The notes below the pieces were generated by a model. It saw only the letters and a list, made by a program, of their open reading frames with translations, had not been told where the DNA came from and did no database searches. This document shows positions 15,675-24,729 of a stretch of 64,000 bases of DNA, piece after piece (the first letter of the stretch is position 1; each line of letters starts with the position of its first letter). The stretch lies in contig CAZFEK010000002.1 of the NCBI GenBank assembly GCA_964517465.1, forward strand, positions 1-64,000. Direction: 5' to 3'. The DNA is from JACPUX01 sp964517465 (GTDB taxonomy: Bacteria; Pseudomonadota; Gammaproteobacteria; Burkholderiales; Casimicrobiaceae). Both the position numbers and the translations under genes were made by a program.

Positions 15675-16859
15675 CTACAGTTCGCCACGGAAGGCGCGGT
15701 CGAGGATGGCGGGGAGCAGGGCGTCGAGCTCGGCGGCGGTGTCGCGCTGGTGGCGTTTCAGGGTGTCGACTTCGGCCTGGAGGGTGTCGAGTTCGGCGAC
15801 GATGCGGCGTTGTTCGTTAAGTGACGGTAATCGAATACTGAACTGTCTTAGCGCACTGATGTTCAGATGTGGGGAAGCGGACCCCTTGCAAAGCGGCCGG
15901 ATCTGGTCCTCCTGAACGTGAGGCGATAGAAGCTGATGTAGGAAGAAGCGAGGTTCAATTCTCTCCTGGCTCGGGCGGAGCATCATTACGCGCTGACCAA
16001 GGCTGAATCGTTGGTCAGGTCCAACGAGGGCGCACTTTCCGGTGCCACCGCCCTCACGGACAAAAACAATGTCATCTTGCTGAGGTTCACCACGCACCGT
16101 TCGTCGACGGTACTCGGTTTCATCCGTGCAAAGGGCTCTGTCAAGATTCAAGCTGCCGTACCCGACATCTGGCGAACGAATGCACGGGACGCCCGATTCA
16201 GAGTACCGAGGATTGCTGTGGAGGTTGTCAGTTATTTCAGAACAGACATTTTCAAGGCTTACGGCTTTCGCGCCGCAGTCATTGAAAATCTTTCGACGTG
16301 TTGCGCTCAGGAGTGCCTCGGCAGCCTCGCTCGCTTCATGACGTAGCGTGCGGGCGTCGTGGATTTGGGCGGCCAGTTCCTCGATGCGCGCCACGATGCG
16401 GTGCTGCTCGGCGAGGGGTGGCAGGGGGATTTCGAGGGCGAGGAACCGATCTTCCTTGAGGCGGACGCGGTTCGTCGTTCCCTCGCTTGCCAGCAAGCAC
16501 AACTCGACAAACCCCTGTGTGCCGCTCAGCCAGCGGAAGTAGGCAGGCAGAAGACGGCCGGCGTCGATGTTGAACAGCGGGAAGTCGTTGGTGACTACCG
16601 CGCCGTCGAGATGCGCGGGCACGATGCCCATCGCACCGTTACGGGCGTCGATGCGTGAAGCGATGAACTGGCCTTCACGTGCGACAAAGCGCTTGTTGCC
16701 GGCTATTTCCGCGCCAAGCAGACGGCCCCGTTCGATAACACCTTTGCCCCACAGTCGCACCGTGATCTCGCTGTACTCGGTGTCCGCATGGAGTTCGGCC
16801 ATTTCGTCCGAGCGGCGCAGCACCTCGCCCAGCCGCACCTTGGGCCAATGCCTGCTCAT
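15675..16859 (-). CDS. hsdS: Type I restriction-modification specificity subunit HsdS
   Basis: Recognises the bipartite DNA target for the type I enzyme. The 394-residue protein shows two target-recognition halves, each closed by the conserved spacer motif: LPPLAEQHRIVARIEELAAQ near residue 165 and LPSLNEQRRIVAELDTLQAE near residue 355. The tail is LLPAILDRAFRGEL. Its ATG overlaps the hsdM stop as ATGA. The second target-recognition domain (about 15840-16350) is visibly less GC-rich than the surroundings, as expected for a frequently exchanged module. Confidence 0.93.
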   Translation of the reverse strand: MSRHWPKVRLGEVLRRSDEMAELHADTEYSEITVRLWGKGVIERGRLLGAEIAGNKRFVAREGQFIASRIDARNGAMGIVPAHLDGAVVTNDFPLFNIDAGRLLPAYFRWLSGTQGFVELCLLASEGTTNRVRLKEDRFLALEIPLPPLAEQHRIVARIEELAAQIHDARTLRHEASEAAEALLSATRRKIFNDCGAKAVSLENVCSEITDNLHSNPRYSESGVPCIRSPDVGYGSLNLDRALCTDETEYRRRTVRGEPQQDDIVFVREGGGTGKCALVGPDQRFSLGQRVMMLRPSQERIEPRFFLHQLLSPHVQEDQIRPLCKGSASPHLNISALRQFSIRLPSLNEQRRIVAELDTLQAEVDTLKRHQRDTAAELDALLPAILDRAFRGEL

Positions 16860-18421
16860 GCCCCGCTCTTCGCCAGCAGCGTTTGTATTCTTCCGACGAT
16901 CTCGGCGATGCGCCGCTCCTTGTCGAGGATGCTGGCCGCCAGTTCCTCCGGCGGCAGGTGGGTGACGTCCTCCTTCGCGCTCGGGTTCTTGCGGTCGAGG
17001 TTGCAGCCGTTGGCGAGCAGTTCGGCGGCGGGGATTTTCCAGGCACGCTCGTTTTCCTCGCGCTTCCCCCACCAGGCCAGGCAGTCGCGGAATTCTTCGA
17101 ACTGGATCGGCTGCGTTTTCGTGTAGTTCTTGCGCCCCTGGGGCAGCGGCTGCTCGTAGTACCACACGTCTTGCGTCGGGCCGGCGCGGTCGAAGAACAA
17201 GAGGTTGGTGGGGATGCTGGTATAGGGCGCGAAGACGCCGTTGGGCAGGCGCACGATGGTGTGCAGGTTGAAGTCCTTCAGCAGTTCTTCTTTGATGCGG
17301 GCGCAGACGCCGTCGCCGAACAGCGTCCCGTTCGGCACGACCACTGCCGCTCGCGCCGGGCGGCCGGCCCGGGTCGGTTGGCGGTGCAGGCGGCGCATGA
17401 TGAGCTGGAGGAACAGCAGGGCGGTTTCCGCCGTCTGCCGGTCTTCGGGGAAGTTGCCCTGGATGCCTTTCTCTTCCTCGCCGCCGAAGGGCGGGTTGGT
17501 GAGGATGACGTCCTGGCGCTCGGCTTCGCCGATTTCGGTGAGCTTGTAGCGCAGGGCGTTGCCGGGGTCGATCCACGGCCGCTCCAGGCCGTGCAGCAGC
17601 AGGTTCATGTGGCAAAGCAGATAGGGCAGGGGCTTGGGCTCGAAGCCGTAGAGCGAATCGTTTTGCAGGATGCCGTGTTGGGCGACGGTCTTCACCTGCT
17701 TGACCAGATGATTGTAGGTCTCGACCAAAAAGCCGCCGGTGCCGGCGGCGGGATCGAGCACCGTCTCACCCAGGCGCGGGTCGCTCACCTCGACCATGAA
17801 GCGCACCACGGCGCGCGGCGTGTAGAACTCGCCGGAGTCGCCCGCCGCGTCGCGCATCTCGCGCAGCATGGATTCGTAGAGGCTCCCCAGAGTGTGCAGC
17901 TCCTCGCTGGCGGTGAAGTGGATGGCGGAGACCTTGTTGACCACGTCACGCAGAAGGTAGCCGCTGACCATGCGGTTCTGCACGCCGCGGAAGACCGTAC
18001 TGATGACGTCGCGACGGTTGTCGCCGTTGGCGCTGGTGAGCCCGCGCAGATAGGCGAAGAGACCCGGTCCGCGCTTGCCGCCGGGGCCGACGGCTTCGTC
18101 CTGGCCGATGAACTTGACGAGGTCGTCGCCGGTCAGGCCCTGCGGGTCGGCGGCCCAGTCGCGCCAGCGGTAGGGCGCCTCGACGGCGGGGCGGAAACGC
18201 TTGCCGGCCACGGCCGCCTCGTCCTCGCGCTGCAGTTCCAGGTCGTCGAGGAACTTGAGGAACATGATCCAGGTGAGCATCGGCAGCCGGTCCAGATCGC
18301 CGTTCAAGCCCTTGTCCTTGCGCATGATGTCGCGCGCGGATTTCAGGAGGCTGCCGAGGGACTGGGCGGTGGTGAGCGGGGCGGCGGGTTTGACAGACTT
18401 GGTGGGGGCTTTACGCGGCAT
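16856..18421 (-). CDS. hsdM: Type I restriction-modification DNA methyltransferase HsdM
   Basis: N6-adenine methyltransferase subunit of the type I complex. The 521-residue protein has an N-terminal HsdM_N region (MLTWIMFLKFLDDLE), the AdoMet-binding region VLDPAAGTGGFLVETYNHL near residue 195, and the catalytic NPPF tetrad in ILTNPPFGGEEEKG near residue 300. A C-terminal ILDKERRIAEI coiled coil would contact HsdS. Its start overlaps the hsdR end by 11 nt. Confidence 0.95.
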   Translation of the reverse strand: MPRKAPTKSVKPAAPLTTAQSLGSLLKSARDIMRKDKGLNGDLDRLPMLTWIMFLKFLDDLELQREDEAAVAGKRFRPAVEAPYRWRDWAADPQGLTGDDLVKFIGQDEAVGPGGKRGPGLFAYLRGLTSANGDNRRDVISTVFRGVQNRMVSGYLLRDVVNKVSAIHFTASEELHTLGSLYESMLREMRDAAGDSGEFYTPRAVVRFMVEVSDPRLGETVLDPAAGTGGFLVETYNHLVKQVKTVAQHGILQNDSLYGFEPKPLPYLLCHMNLLLHGLERPWIDPGNALRYKLTEIGEAERQDVILTNPPFGGEEEKGIQGNFPEDRQTAETALLFLQLIMRRLHRQPTRAGRPARAAVVVPNGTLFGDGVCARIKEELLKDFNLHTIVRLPNGVFAPYTSIPTNLLFFDRAGPTQDVWYYEQPLPQGRKNYTKTQPIQFEEFRDCLAWWGKREENERAWKIPAAELLANGCNLDRKNPSAKEDVTHLPPEELAASILDKERRIAEIVGRIQTLLAKSGA

Positions 18422-20762
18422 AGAGGAGGTTCTGCAGTTCGGTCACGGCGGCGCGCAGTTTATCCGCTCCGCCGAAAAGATGGACGATTTCCGAGACGTT
18501 GCCGTGGCTGGAGACGGGCGGCACCTTGAGCACGTCGGGGAAAACGAACTGGGCGGCGCCGTGCTCGGCGTATTTCTCCAGCAGCTCGTCGAGGATGGCG
18601 CGGGCGTCCGGGCCGAAGCGCTCGAAGAAATCCTTGCGCTCGGCGCGCAGGCGCTGGGCACGCTCGCGCCGCGTGCGCAGCGGTGCATTGAAGGCGAAAT
18701 GGCAGAGCAGGTCGAAGGGGTCGGCCTCGGGCTGTCGGGCTTCCTCGGCCAGCGCCTCGAAGCTGACGCCGCGCTCGGCCAGGCGGCCGATGATCTCGGC
18801 GCGCTGCTCCGGGTCGGCCCAGCGGGCGCGCAGTTCCGGCGCGCTGGGGCAGAGGGTGCGCACCTTGTCGGCGGCGTAGTCGGTGTAGCGCACGACGGAG
18901 AGCTGCTTGCCGTCCGGGTCGAGCTCGTAGACGAGGTGGGCGGCGATCTCGACGCGGCCGCCGTCGAAATAGAACTTGCGGCGCTCTTCGGCGGGCGGCT
19001 CGTTGACCTCCGGCACGGCCTCGCCGGGTTCCTCGGCGATGACGTATTCGACCAGCTGCTTTGTTTCGCCATTGGCCAGCAATTCCTCTTCCGTGATGCG
19101 GGCCGGGTCGCCGTCGAACTCCGGGTCGGCGAACAGGCGCGTGGCCGAGCCGGTGTAGTCGACGATGTTGAACCACAGCTTGCCGTAGTCGTCGCGCACG
19201 CGGGTGCCGCGGCCGATGATCTGCTTGAAGTCGCTCATCGAGCCGACCACGCGCGCCAGCACCACGTTCTTGCAGGTGGGGGCGTCGACGCCGGTGGTGA
19301 GGAGCTGCGAGGTGGTGAGGATGACCGGCGTGCGCGTCTCGACGTCCTGGAAGCGGCTCAGGTGGCCGCGGCCGATGTCGCCTTCGTCGGCGGTGACGCG
19401 GCAGACGTAGTCGGGGTGTTTCTGAGCGAGGTCGGCGTTCAGGTTGTTGAGCGCCCGGCGCATCTCGTCGGCGTGCTCCTGGTCGACGCAGAAGACGATG
19501 GTCTTGGCGTAGCGGTCGGTCTTCTTGAGGAAATCCGTGAGGTGGCGGGCTAAGGTCTCGGTGCGGGCGCGCAGCGCCACGATGCGCTCGAAATCCTTGG
19601 TCTGGTATTCGTCGTCGGGGATGGCGCGGCCGTAGCGGTCCTGCTCGTCCTTGCTCGGCCGCCAGCCGGCGGCGTCCCATTCGGTGACGACGCGATGCAC
19701 GCGGTAGGGGGCGAGGAAGCCGTCCTCGATGCCCTGGCGCAGGCTGTATTCGTAGATCGGGTTGCCGAAGTAGAGGTAGGTGTCGCGGTTGTCCTCGCGC
19801 AGCGGCGTGGCGGTCATGCCGAGCTGATAGGCGGGCTCGAAGTACGTGAGGATTTCGCGCCAGTTGGAATCCTCGCGCGCGCTGCCGCGGTGGCACTCGT
19901 CCACGATGATGAGATCGAAGAAATCCGGGGCGTATTCGCGGTATAGGCCGGGCCGGCGCTCGTCGCGCGCCAGCGCCTGGTAGATGGCGAAATACATCTC
20001 GCGGCTCTTGATCGCCTCACCGCCCTCGATCTTATGGCGTGCCAGGCCGAAGGGGGCGAACATGCCGTCCTTCGGCTGGTCGACGAGGATGTTGCGGTCG
20101 GCGAGGTAGAGGATTTTCGGGTGGCGATGCTCGCCGCCCCGGTTCCAGCGGGAGTTCCACAGTTTCCAGCAGATCTGGAAGGCCACCGCCGTCTTGCCGG
20201 TGCCGGTGGCCATGGTGAGGAGCTGGCGGCGGCGGCCAGAGAGGATGCCCTCCACCGTGCGGTTGACGGCGATCTCCTGGTAATAGCGTTCGCCCTTGCC
20301 GACGCTGTGGTTCATCGGCGTGAGCAGGCGGGCGGCGCAGTCCTCGGTCAGACCTGCGCCGGCCCGGTAGCGCGCCCACAGCTCGGCGGGGGCCGGGTAG
20401 GCGGCGATGAGGGACTCACGGCCGGTGAAGTAGTCGAACTCGACGACTTCGCGGCCGTTGGTGGCGTAGGCGAACTTGAGGCCGAGCATCTCGGCGTAAC
20501 GCTTGGCCTGCTGCAGGCCTTCGCCGGCGTTCTTCCAGGCGGCCTTGGCCTCGACCACGGCGAGCGTGAAGTTGCGCTCGTAGCGCAGGAGATAGTCGGG
20601 ACGCTGCTGCGGCTTGCGCACGAAGCCCTTCCCGACCGGCACGATGCGGCCGTCGGTGATGGATCGCTGCTCGGCAATCGAATGCGGGTCGTTGTCCCAG
20701 CCCGCTTCTTGGAGCCGCGGAACGACGAACTTGCGGCAGGTGTCGGCTTCACTTAAGCCCAC
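18411..20762 (-). CDS. hsdR: Type I restriction endonuclease subunit HsdR
   Basis: ATP-dependent translocase and nuclease of the type I enzyme. The 783-residue protein has an N-terminal nuclease domain (RPDYLLRYERNFTLAVVEAKA, the D...ExK catalytic pattern, residues about 50-75), Walker A MATGTGKTAVAF near residue 185, a DECHR box near residue 290 (IIVDECHRGSAR), helicase motif VI-like QIIGRGTRVRDDYG near residue 520, and a C-terminal EcoEI R-type region. GTG 20762 is chosen because GGGAGG stands 7 nt upstream; the more upstream in-frame codons lack one. It heads the operon. Confidence 0.94.
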   Translation of the reverse strand: MGLSEADTCRKFVVPRLQEAGWDNDPHSIAEQRSITDGRIVPVGKGFVRKPQQRPDYLLRYERNFTLAVVEAKAAWKNAGEGLQQAKRYAEMLGLKFAYATNGREVVEFDYFTGRESLIAAYPAPAELWARYRAGAGLTEDCAARLLTPMNHSVGKGERYYQEIAVNRTVEGILSGRRRQLLTMATGTGKTAVAFQICWKLWNSRWNRGGEHRHPKILYLADRNILVDQPKDGMFAPFGLARHKIEGGEAIKSREMYFAIYQALARDERRPGLYREYAPDFFDLIIVDECHRGSAREDSNWREILTYFEPAYQLGMTATPLREDNRDTYLYFGNPIYEYSLRQGIEDGFLAPYRVHRVVTEWDAAGWRPSKDEQDRYGRAIPDDEYQTKDFERIVALRARTETLARHLTDFLKKTDRYAKTIVFCVDQEHADEMRRALNNLNADLAQKHPDYVCRVTADEGDIGRGHLSRFQDVETRTPVILTTSQLLTTGVDAPTCKNVVLARVVGSMSDFKQIIGRGTRVRDDYGKLWFNIVDYTGSATRLFADPEFDGDPARITEEELLANGETKQLVEYVIAEEPGEAVPEVNEPPAEERRKFYFDGGRVEIAAHLVYELDPDGKQLSVVRYTDYAADKVRTLCPSAPELRARWADPEQRAEIIGRLAERGVSFEALAEEARQPEADPFDLLCHFAFNAPLRTRRERAQRLRAERKDFFERFGPDARAILDELLEKYAEHGAAQFVFPDVLKVPPVSSHGNVSEIVHLFGGADKLRAAVTELQNLLYAA

Positions 20763-20882
20763 GTTGTTCCTCCCATTTTGCCGCCAAATTCTAGCACTTG
20801 AAGCGCGAACACACGCCACGCAGGACCCGACGAGCGCGGCACTCCCGGAGGCGCCTTTGAACGGCTCCGGCCCTTTGCCCGC

Positions 20883-22274
20883 TCACCCCGCCAAGGGCAA
20901 ACTCAACACAAACTCCGCCCCGCCCTGTGGGTGGTTGGCTACACTCAAGTTTCCGCCGTGCCGCTCGACGATGCCATAGCTGATCGACAGCCCCAGGCCG
21001 GTGCCCTTGCCGATGGGCTTGGTGGTGAAGAAGGGGTCGAAAATTTTGCTCAAGGCTTCGGGCGGAATGCCGGGGCCGTTGTCGTGAAAGCTGAGGCGCA
21101 GCAGCGCGCCTTCGATCCTTCCCTCTACGGCGAGGGTGGGGGCCACTTGCTTGGCCGTGGCATCGGCGGCGTTTTGCACCAGGTTGATGAACACCTGCTG
21201 CAATTGCCCGGGCGAACCTTTCACCAGCAAACGCTCGGGCAGGGCGAGGCTCACTTGGAAGCGGTGCGACGCGGCCTTGCTCACCCAATGCACGGCGCGC
21301 TGCACCACTTCGACGAGATCGAAAACCGATTCTTCGCCGCGGTCGGCGGCCGAAAAACGTTTCAAGGCATCGACGATGTCGCGCGAGCGTTCGGCGCCTT
21401 CGATGGTGCCGTCGAGCAGCGAGGGCAAGTCATTGAGAATGTGGTCGATCCGCAAACGCAGGCGCGCTTCCGCCAAGGCCTCGGGCGGCGCACCTTCGTG
21501 CACCAGTTCGAGATAGCTCTCGACTCTTTGCAAATAGCGCTGCAGCGAGAACACATTGCCCAGGATGAAACTGATCGGGTTGTTGAGCTCGTGCGCCACA
21601 CCGGCCACCAACTGGCCGAGGCTGGCCATTTTTTCGGTCTGCACCAATTGCTGCTGCGTGCGCTTCAAGGTTTCGTGCGCTTCGGTGAGCTGTTGATAGG
21701 CGCGCCGTAGCTCGCCCGTGGGGCGCCCGATCAGCACCATGCCTTGCAAATGATGGCTGGCGTCGCGCAACTCCGAGCCGTTTACCGCCACGGCGATGGC
21801 CTTGCCGTCGGCGGCCAGAAAACGCAGCTCGCAGTCGGTGAGCGGCCCGGGTGCGGCGCCCAAAGGCAACACCTTCTCGCGCGAGTCCTCATCGGCAAAC
21901 AAGCTGGCGAGATCGGCGCCCACCAGTTCCGCTTCGCCGCGGCCGACCAATTTCAAAAAGGCGCGGTTCACTTCCTGCACCTTGCCGCGACGGTCGCAGA
22001 CCACCAGCACGTCGGACATGGCCTCCAGCACGCTGTAGACGAAACGGTGCGAGCGTTCGAGTTCGGCGTTTTTTTCTTCGAGCTCGATTTCGTTGTGCAC
22101 CAGCTCGCTGTACACCTCGTCCATCTTGCGAATAACGTCGAGCCACGTTTCTTCGTTGATGCTCGCGGCCAGGCTCTCGCGCCCGGCATCGAGATGCAGC
22201 CCGCGCAGCATCGAGGCCATGGGCGCGACGCGGCGGCGCGGGTGCGAAGGGCGGTTTTTGCGCGGTGTGGTCAT
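20883..22274 (-). CDS. hoxJ: Hydrogen-sensing histidine kinase HoxJ
   Basis: Output kinase of the regulatory hydrogenase; in the family it phosphorylates the sigma-54 activator HoxA according to hydrogen supply. The 463-residue soluble protein has a PAS domain (about 75-185), a phosphoacceptor region with His228 in AGVAHELNNPISF, and a catalytic domain with N box NLVQNAADA, DNGPGI and GKGTGLGLSI. The glycine boxes look intact, unlike the known inactive HoxJ of Ralstonia eutropha H16. ATG 22274 overlaps the hoxC stop as TGATG. It is the last gene of the hydrogenase operon. Confidence 0.88.
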   Translation of the reverse strand: MTTPRKNRPSHPRRRVAPMASMLRGLHLDAGRESLAASINEETWLDVIRKMDEVYSELVHNEIELEEKNAELERSHRFVYSVLEAMSDVLVVCDRRGKVQEVNRAFLKLVGRGEAELVGADLASLFADEDSREKVLPLGAAPGPLTDCELRFLAADGKAIAVAVNGSELRDASHHLQGMVLIGRPTGELRRAYQQLTEAHETLKRTQQQLVQTEKMASLGQLVAGVAHELNNPISFILGNVFSLQRYLQRVESYLELVHEGAPPEALAEARLRLRIDHILNDLPSLLDGTIEGAERSRDIVDALKRFSAADRGEESVFDLVEVVQRAVHWVSKAASHRFQVSLALPERLLVKGSPGQLQQVFINLVQNAADATAKQVAPTLAVEGRIEGALLRLSFHDNGPGIPPEALSKIFDPFFTTKPIGKGTGLGLSISYGIVERHGGNLSVANHPQGGAEFVLSLPLAG

Positions 22275-23725
22275 CAATGCACCGTGCACACCATGCAAGG
22301 ATCAAACGACCGCACCACATGCTGCACGGCAACCGGAGTGTCCTCCCCCGGCTGCACCGGCGCGCCTTGCAGCGCCAGCTCGGCGGCGCCGGGCTGGCCG
22401 TTGCGGTCGCGGGGGGAGAAGTTCCAGGTGGTGGGGGCGATGATCTGGTAATGCGCCAGACGCCCGTCTTCGATGCCTATCCAATGCCCAAGGCTGCCCC
22501 GCGCCGCTTCCACCAGCCCCATGCCCTCGGCGTGACGGGGCATTTCCAGCGGCGTGAAGTAGGGCGCGCCGGCTTCGAGTTCCAGCAGCCAGCCCTCGAT
22601 CAGGGGGACCAATCGCGCCACTTCCAAGAGGCGGGCGAGCACTCGATTGCGCACATTGCCGCCGCTTTCTTCGACCAGGCTGCGCGCCAGCGGATGGCCG
22701 TCGATCAGCTGCCTCGCCAAGGCGCCGGTTTCCACCACCGAGCCATAAAGCCGCGGCGCTTTGCACCAGGTGTAAGCATCCGGCTTGTCCAACACTGGCT
22801 GCGTGACTCCCTGAGCAGGAGCAAGCGGTGCATCGGTAGAGGCGAGCCAGGCGTGGCTGTGATCTTCGGTAATGCCGGCCGGATCCAAGGCGTGCACCAC
22901 ATGCTGAAACCAATGCCCGCGGGCGAACACGGGGCTGTCGCCTTTGCGATAAGCACCAAAGGAAAGAAAGTGGTCGCTCGCGCGACCCAGGTTTTGCAGC
23001 TCACCCTCGCGGGCGATTTCCAGGAAGAGCCGAAAGTCGCTGCTTTCGGGCGCCCTGTTTTCGCGCCAGTTGGTGAGCGATTCGACGCTGTGGATCGCGG
23101 CGATGTTTTCCAGCGCATCACCGAAAGTGCGCGTTTCGAGATAAACGCGCAAGTCACGCACCAGCGCTAAAAGACGCACTCTCTCGGCCGCTTTCACCGC
23201 CCGCGATGAGCCCCCGGGCTGAATCGAAAGGCTATGCGGCCACTTCCCCGCCAAATAACCCATGACGCGAAGAAAGTCGGCGCGCACCGCCGGCACCTCG
23301 CTCGCGGCGCTGCCACGCATGGCTTTGAAGCGCCTGTGGGCGGCGGCAAACCAAGGCCGCCCGCGATAAACCTCGCGGGCAAAATCGGGCATAAAAAAAA
23401 GGTAGAAGTGAGTAAAATGGTCGGCGAGGTTTTCGGCCGCATGCATCAAGTTGAGCGCGCGCTCGCCATTGGGCGGCGGCACTACGCCGCAGGCATCGGC
23501 AATTGCCGCAGCCGCGGCGATGGATTGAGAAACCGAACAAATGCCGCAAATGCGCGGCACGATCACCAGCGCATCGAGCGCTGGACGCCCGACCAGCAGG
23601 CTTTCGAAACCCCGAAAAAGCGGCGCGTTGATGCGCGCTTCGCGCACTCGGTCCTCGGTGATTTCGAGCGCGATTTCGAGGTCGCCCTCGACGCGATTGA
23701 AGGGCCCGACGACCAAACGGCTCAT
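22274..23725 (-). CDS. hoxC: Regulatory NiFe hydrogenase large subunit HoxC/HupV
   Basis: Active-site subunit of the H2-sensing hydrogenase. The 483-residue protein has L1 as RICGICSVSQS (the usual distal His is replaced, as in sensor hydrogenases) and L2 as DPCMVCTVH at the extreme C-terminus. There is no C-terminal extension, so no maturation protease cleavage is needed, which is diagnostic of regulatory hydrogenases. The start ATG 23725 overlaps the hoxB stop as ATGA. Confidence 0.94.
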   Translation of the reverse strand: MSRLVVGPFNRVEGDLEIALEITEDRVREARINAPLFRGFESLLVGRPALDALVIVPRICGICSVSQSIAAAAAIADACGVVPPPNGERALNLMHAAENLADHFTHFYLFFMPDFAREVYRGRPWFAAAHRRFKAMRGSAASEVPAVRADFLRVMGYLAGKWPHSLSIQPGGSSRAVKAAERVRLLALVRDLRVYLETRTFGDALENIAAIHSVESLTNWRENRAPESSDFRLFLEIAREGELQNLGRASDHFLSFGAYRKGDSPVFARGHWFQHVVHALDPAGITEDHSHAWLASTDAPLAPAQGVTQPVLDKPDAYTWCKAPRLYGSVVETGALARQLIDGHPLARSLVEESGGNVRNRVLARLLEVARLVPLIEGWLLELEAGAPYFTPLEMPRHAEGMGLVEAARGSLGHWIGIEDGRLAHYQIIAPTTWNFSPRDRNGQPGAAELALQGAPVQPGEDTPVAVQHVVRSFDPCMVCTVH

Positions 23726-24729
23726 CGCAAGCCCGTTTTCTTTTGCGTGGGCGGCACCACCAGATGGTCGGCGACGGCGTTCTCGCGCACGCGTTTGGGC
23801 GTAGCCGACTTGGAAAGCGCTGCCAGGGCCACAAACCAGGCTTTGGGCATGTCGGTGGGCAGGCCCACCGGAATGCCGGCGACCTTGGGTGTTTGTTGAA
23901 ATGGATGGCCGGGGTTTTCGAATCCAGGCTCGGTACAACTGATGCAGGCATAGCCGCCGCGGGTGCAAGAACCCTCGCCGTTCCACAGCCGGGTGTTGCA
24001 ATCGGCGTGGGCCTGCGTGCCCTTGCAACCCAGGTGTTCCATGAGGCAGCCCAGATCGGAGGGTTTCTCCGCGCTGGCCTTGAATTCGTAATATTCATTG
24101 CGGGCGCAGCCATGGTGCACCAACTGGTCTGCGTAGTGCCGCGGCCGCCCCAAAGCGTCTAGCGCCCTGGCGCCGAGTTCTCCCAGAGCCAAGGCGTAAA
24201 GCGTTTCCAACACCCAATTGGGATGCACCGGGCAACCCGAGACGTTGATGACGGGCAAACCGCCGCGCGCTGCCCAGCCAGCGCCCAGAAGGCCGCCGGG
24301 TTGTTCGCCTTCATACTGCAAGCCGCAGGCATCGGTGATGCAACCCGGCCCGGCGGGTAAACCTCCGAAAGCGGCGCAACTGCCGACGGCGATCACATGC
24401 TGCGCCACGGCGGCGAGCTTGGCGATCCAGGCCATCATCGGCTCGCCCGTTCCGGCGAGCAAATGAAAGCGCCCGGTGTTCGCCGGGCCGCGCATCACCG
24501 CACCTTCGAGGCACAACACATCGAGCCTAAGGCGGCCGGCGACGCAATCAGCAAGCAGGCCCTGCATAACGGCGCCGTTTTCTTCGGCCAGCGCCGGGTG
24601 CCACAAAAGACGTATGCCGGCGGTTTGCAGGCTGCCGAAAAAGTCGCGGCCATCGGCGCACAACAAAGACATCGAGCAGCCCCCGCAGCCGCCGGATTGC
24701 AGCCAAAGAACGTTCAGCTCGCGGGTCAC
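23722..24729 (-). CDS. hoxB: Regulatory NiFe hydrogenase small subunit HoxB/HupU
   Basis: Iron-sulfur subunit of the H2 sensor. The 335-residue protein begins straight with the proximal-cluster motif (LWLQSGGCGGCSMSLL) and has no Tat signal peptide, so it stays in the cytoplasm. Further cluster ligands are seen in IAVGSCAAFGG, VSGCPVHPNW, HLGCKGTQAHADCNTRLWN and YACISCTEPGF. The C-terminal ~55 residues extend past the last cluster, as in HupU/HoxB proteins, where this part aids oligomerisation. Start is GTG 24729, overlapping the hoxA stop as GTGA. Confidence 0.94.
   Translation of the reverse strand: MTRELNVLWLQSGGCGGCSMSLLCADGRDFFGSLQTAGIRLLWHPALAEENGAVMQGLLADCVAGRLRLDVLCLEGAVMRGPANTGRFHLLAGTGEPMMAWIAKLAAVAQHVIAVGSCAAFGGLPAGPGCITDACGLQYEGEQPGGLLGAGWAARGGLPVINVSGCPVHPNWVLETLYALALGELGARALDALGRPRHYADQLVHHGCARNEYYEFKASAEKPSDLGCLMEHLGCKGTQAHADCNTRLWNGEGSCTRGGYACISCTEPGFENPGHPFQQTPKVAGIPVGLPTDMPKAWFVALAALSKSATPKRVRENAVADHLVVPPTQKKTGLR

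Noticed and set aside
10300..20762. Integrase, att sites or tRNA marking the restriction island as an integrative element
   Set aside because: No integrase, transposase or flanking direct repeats could be found on either side; the island nature rests only on gene content.
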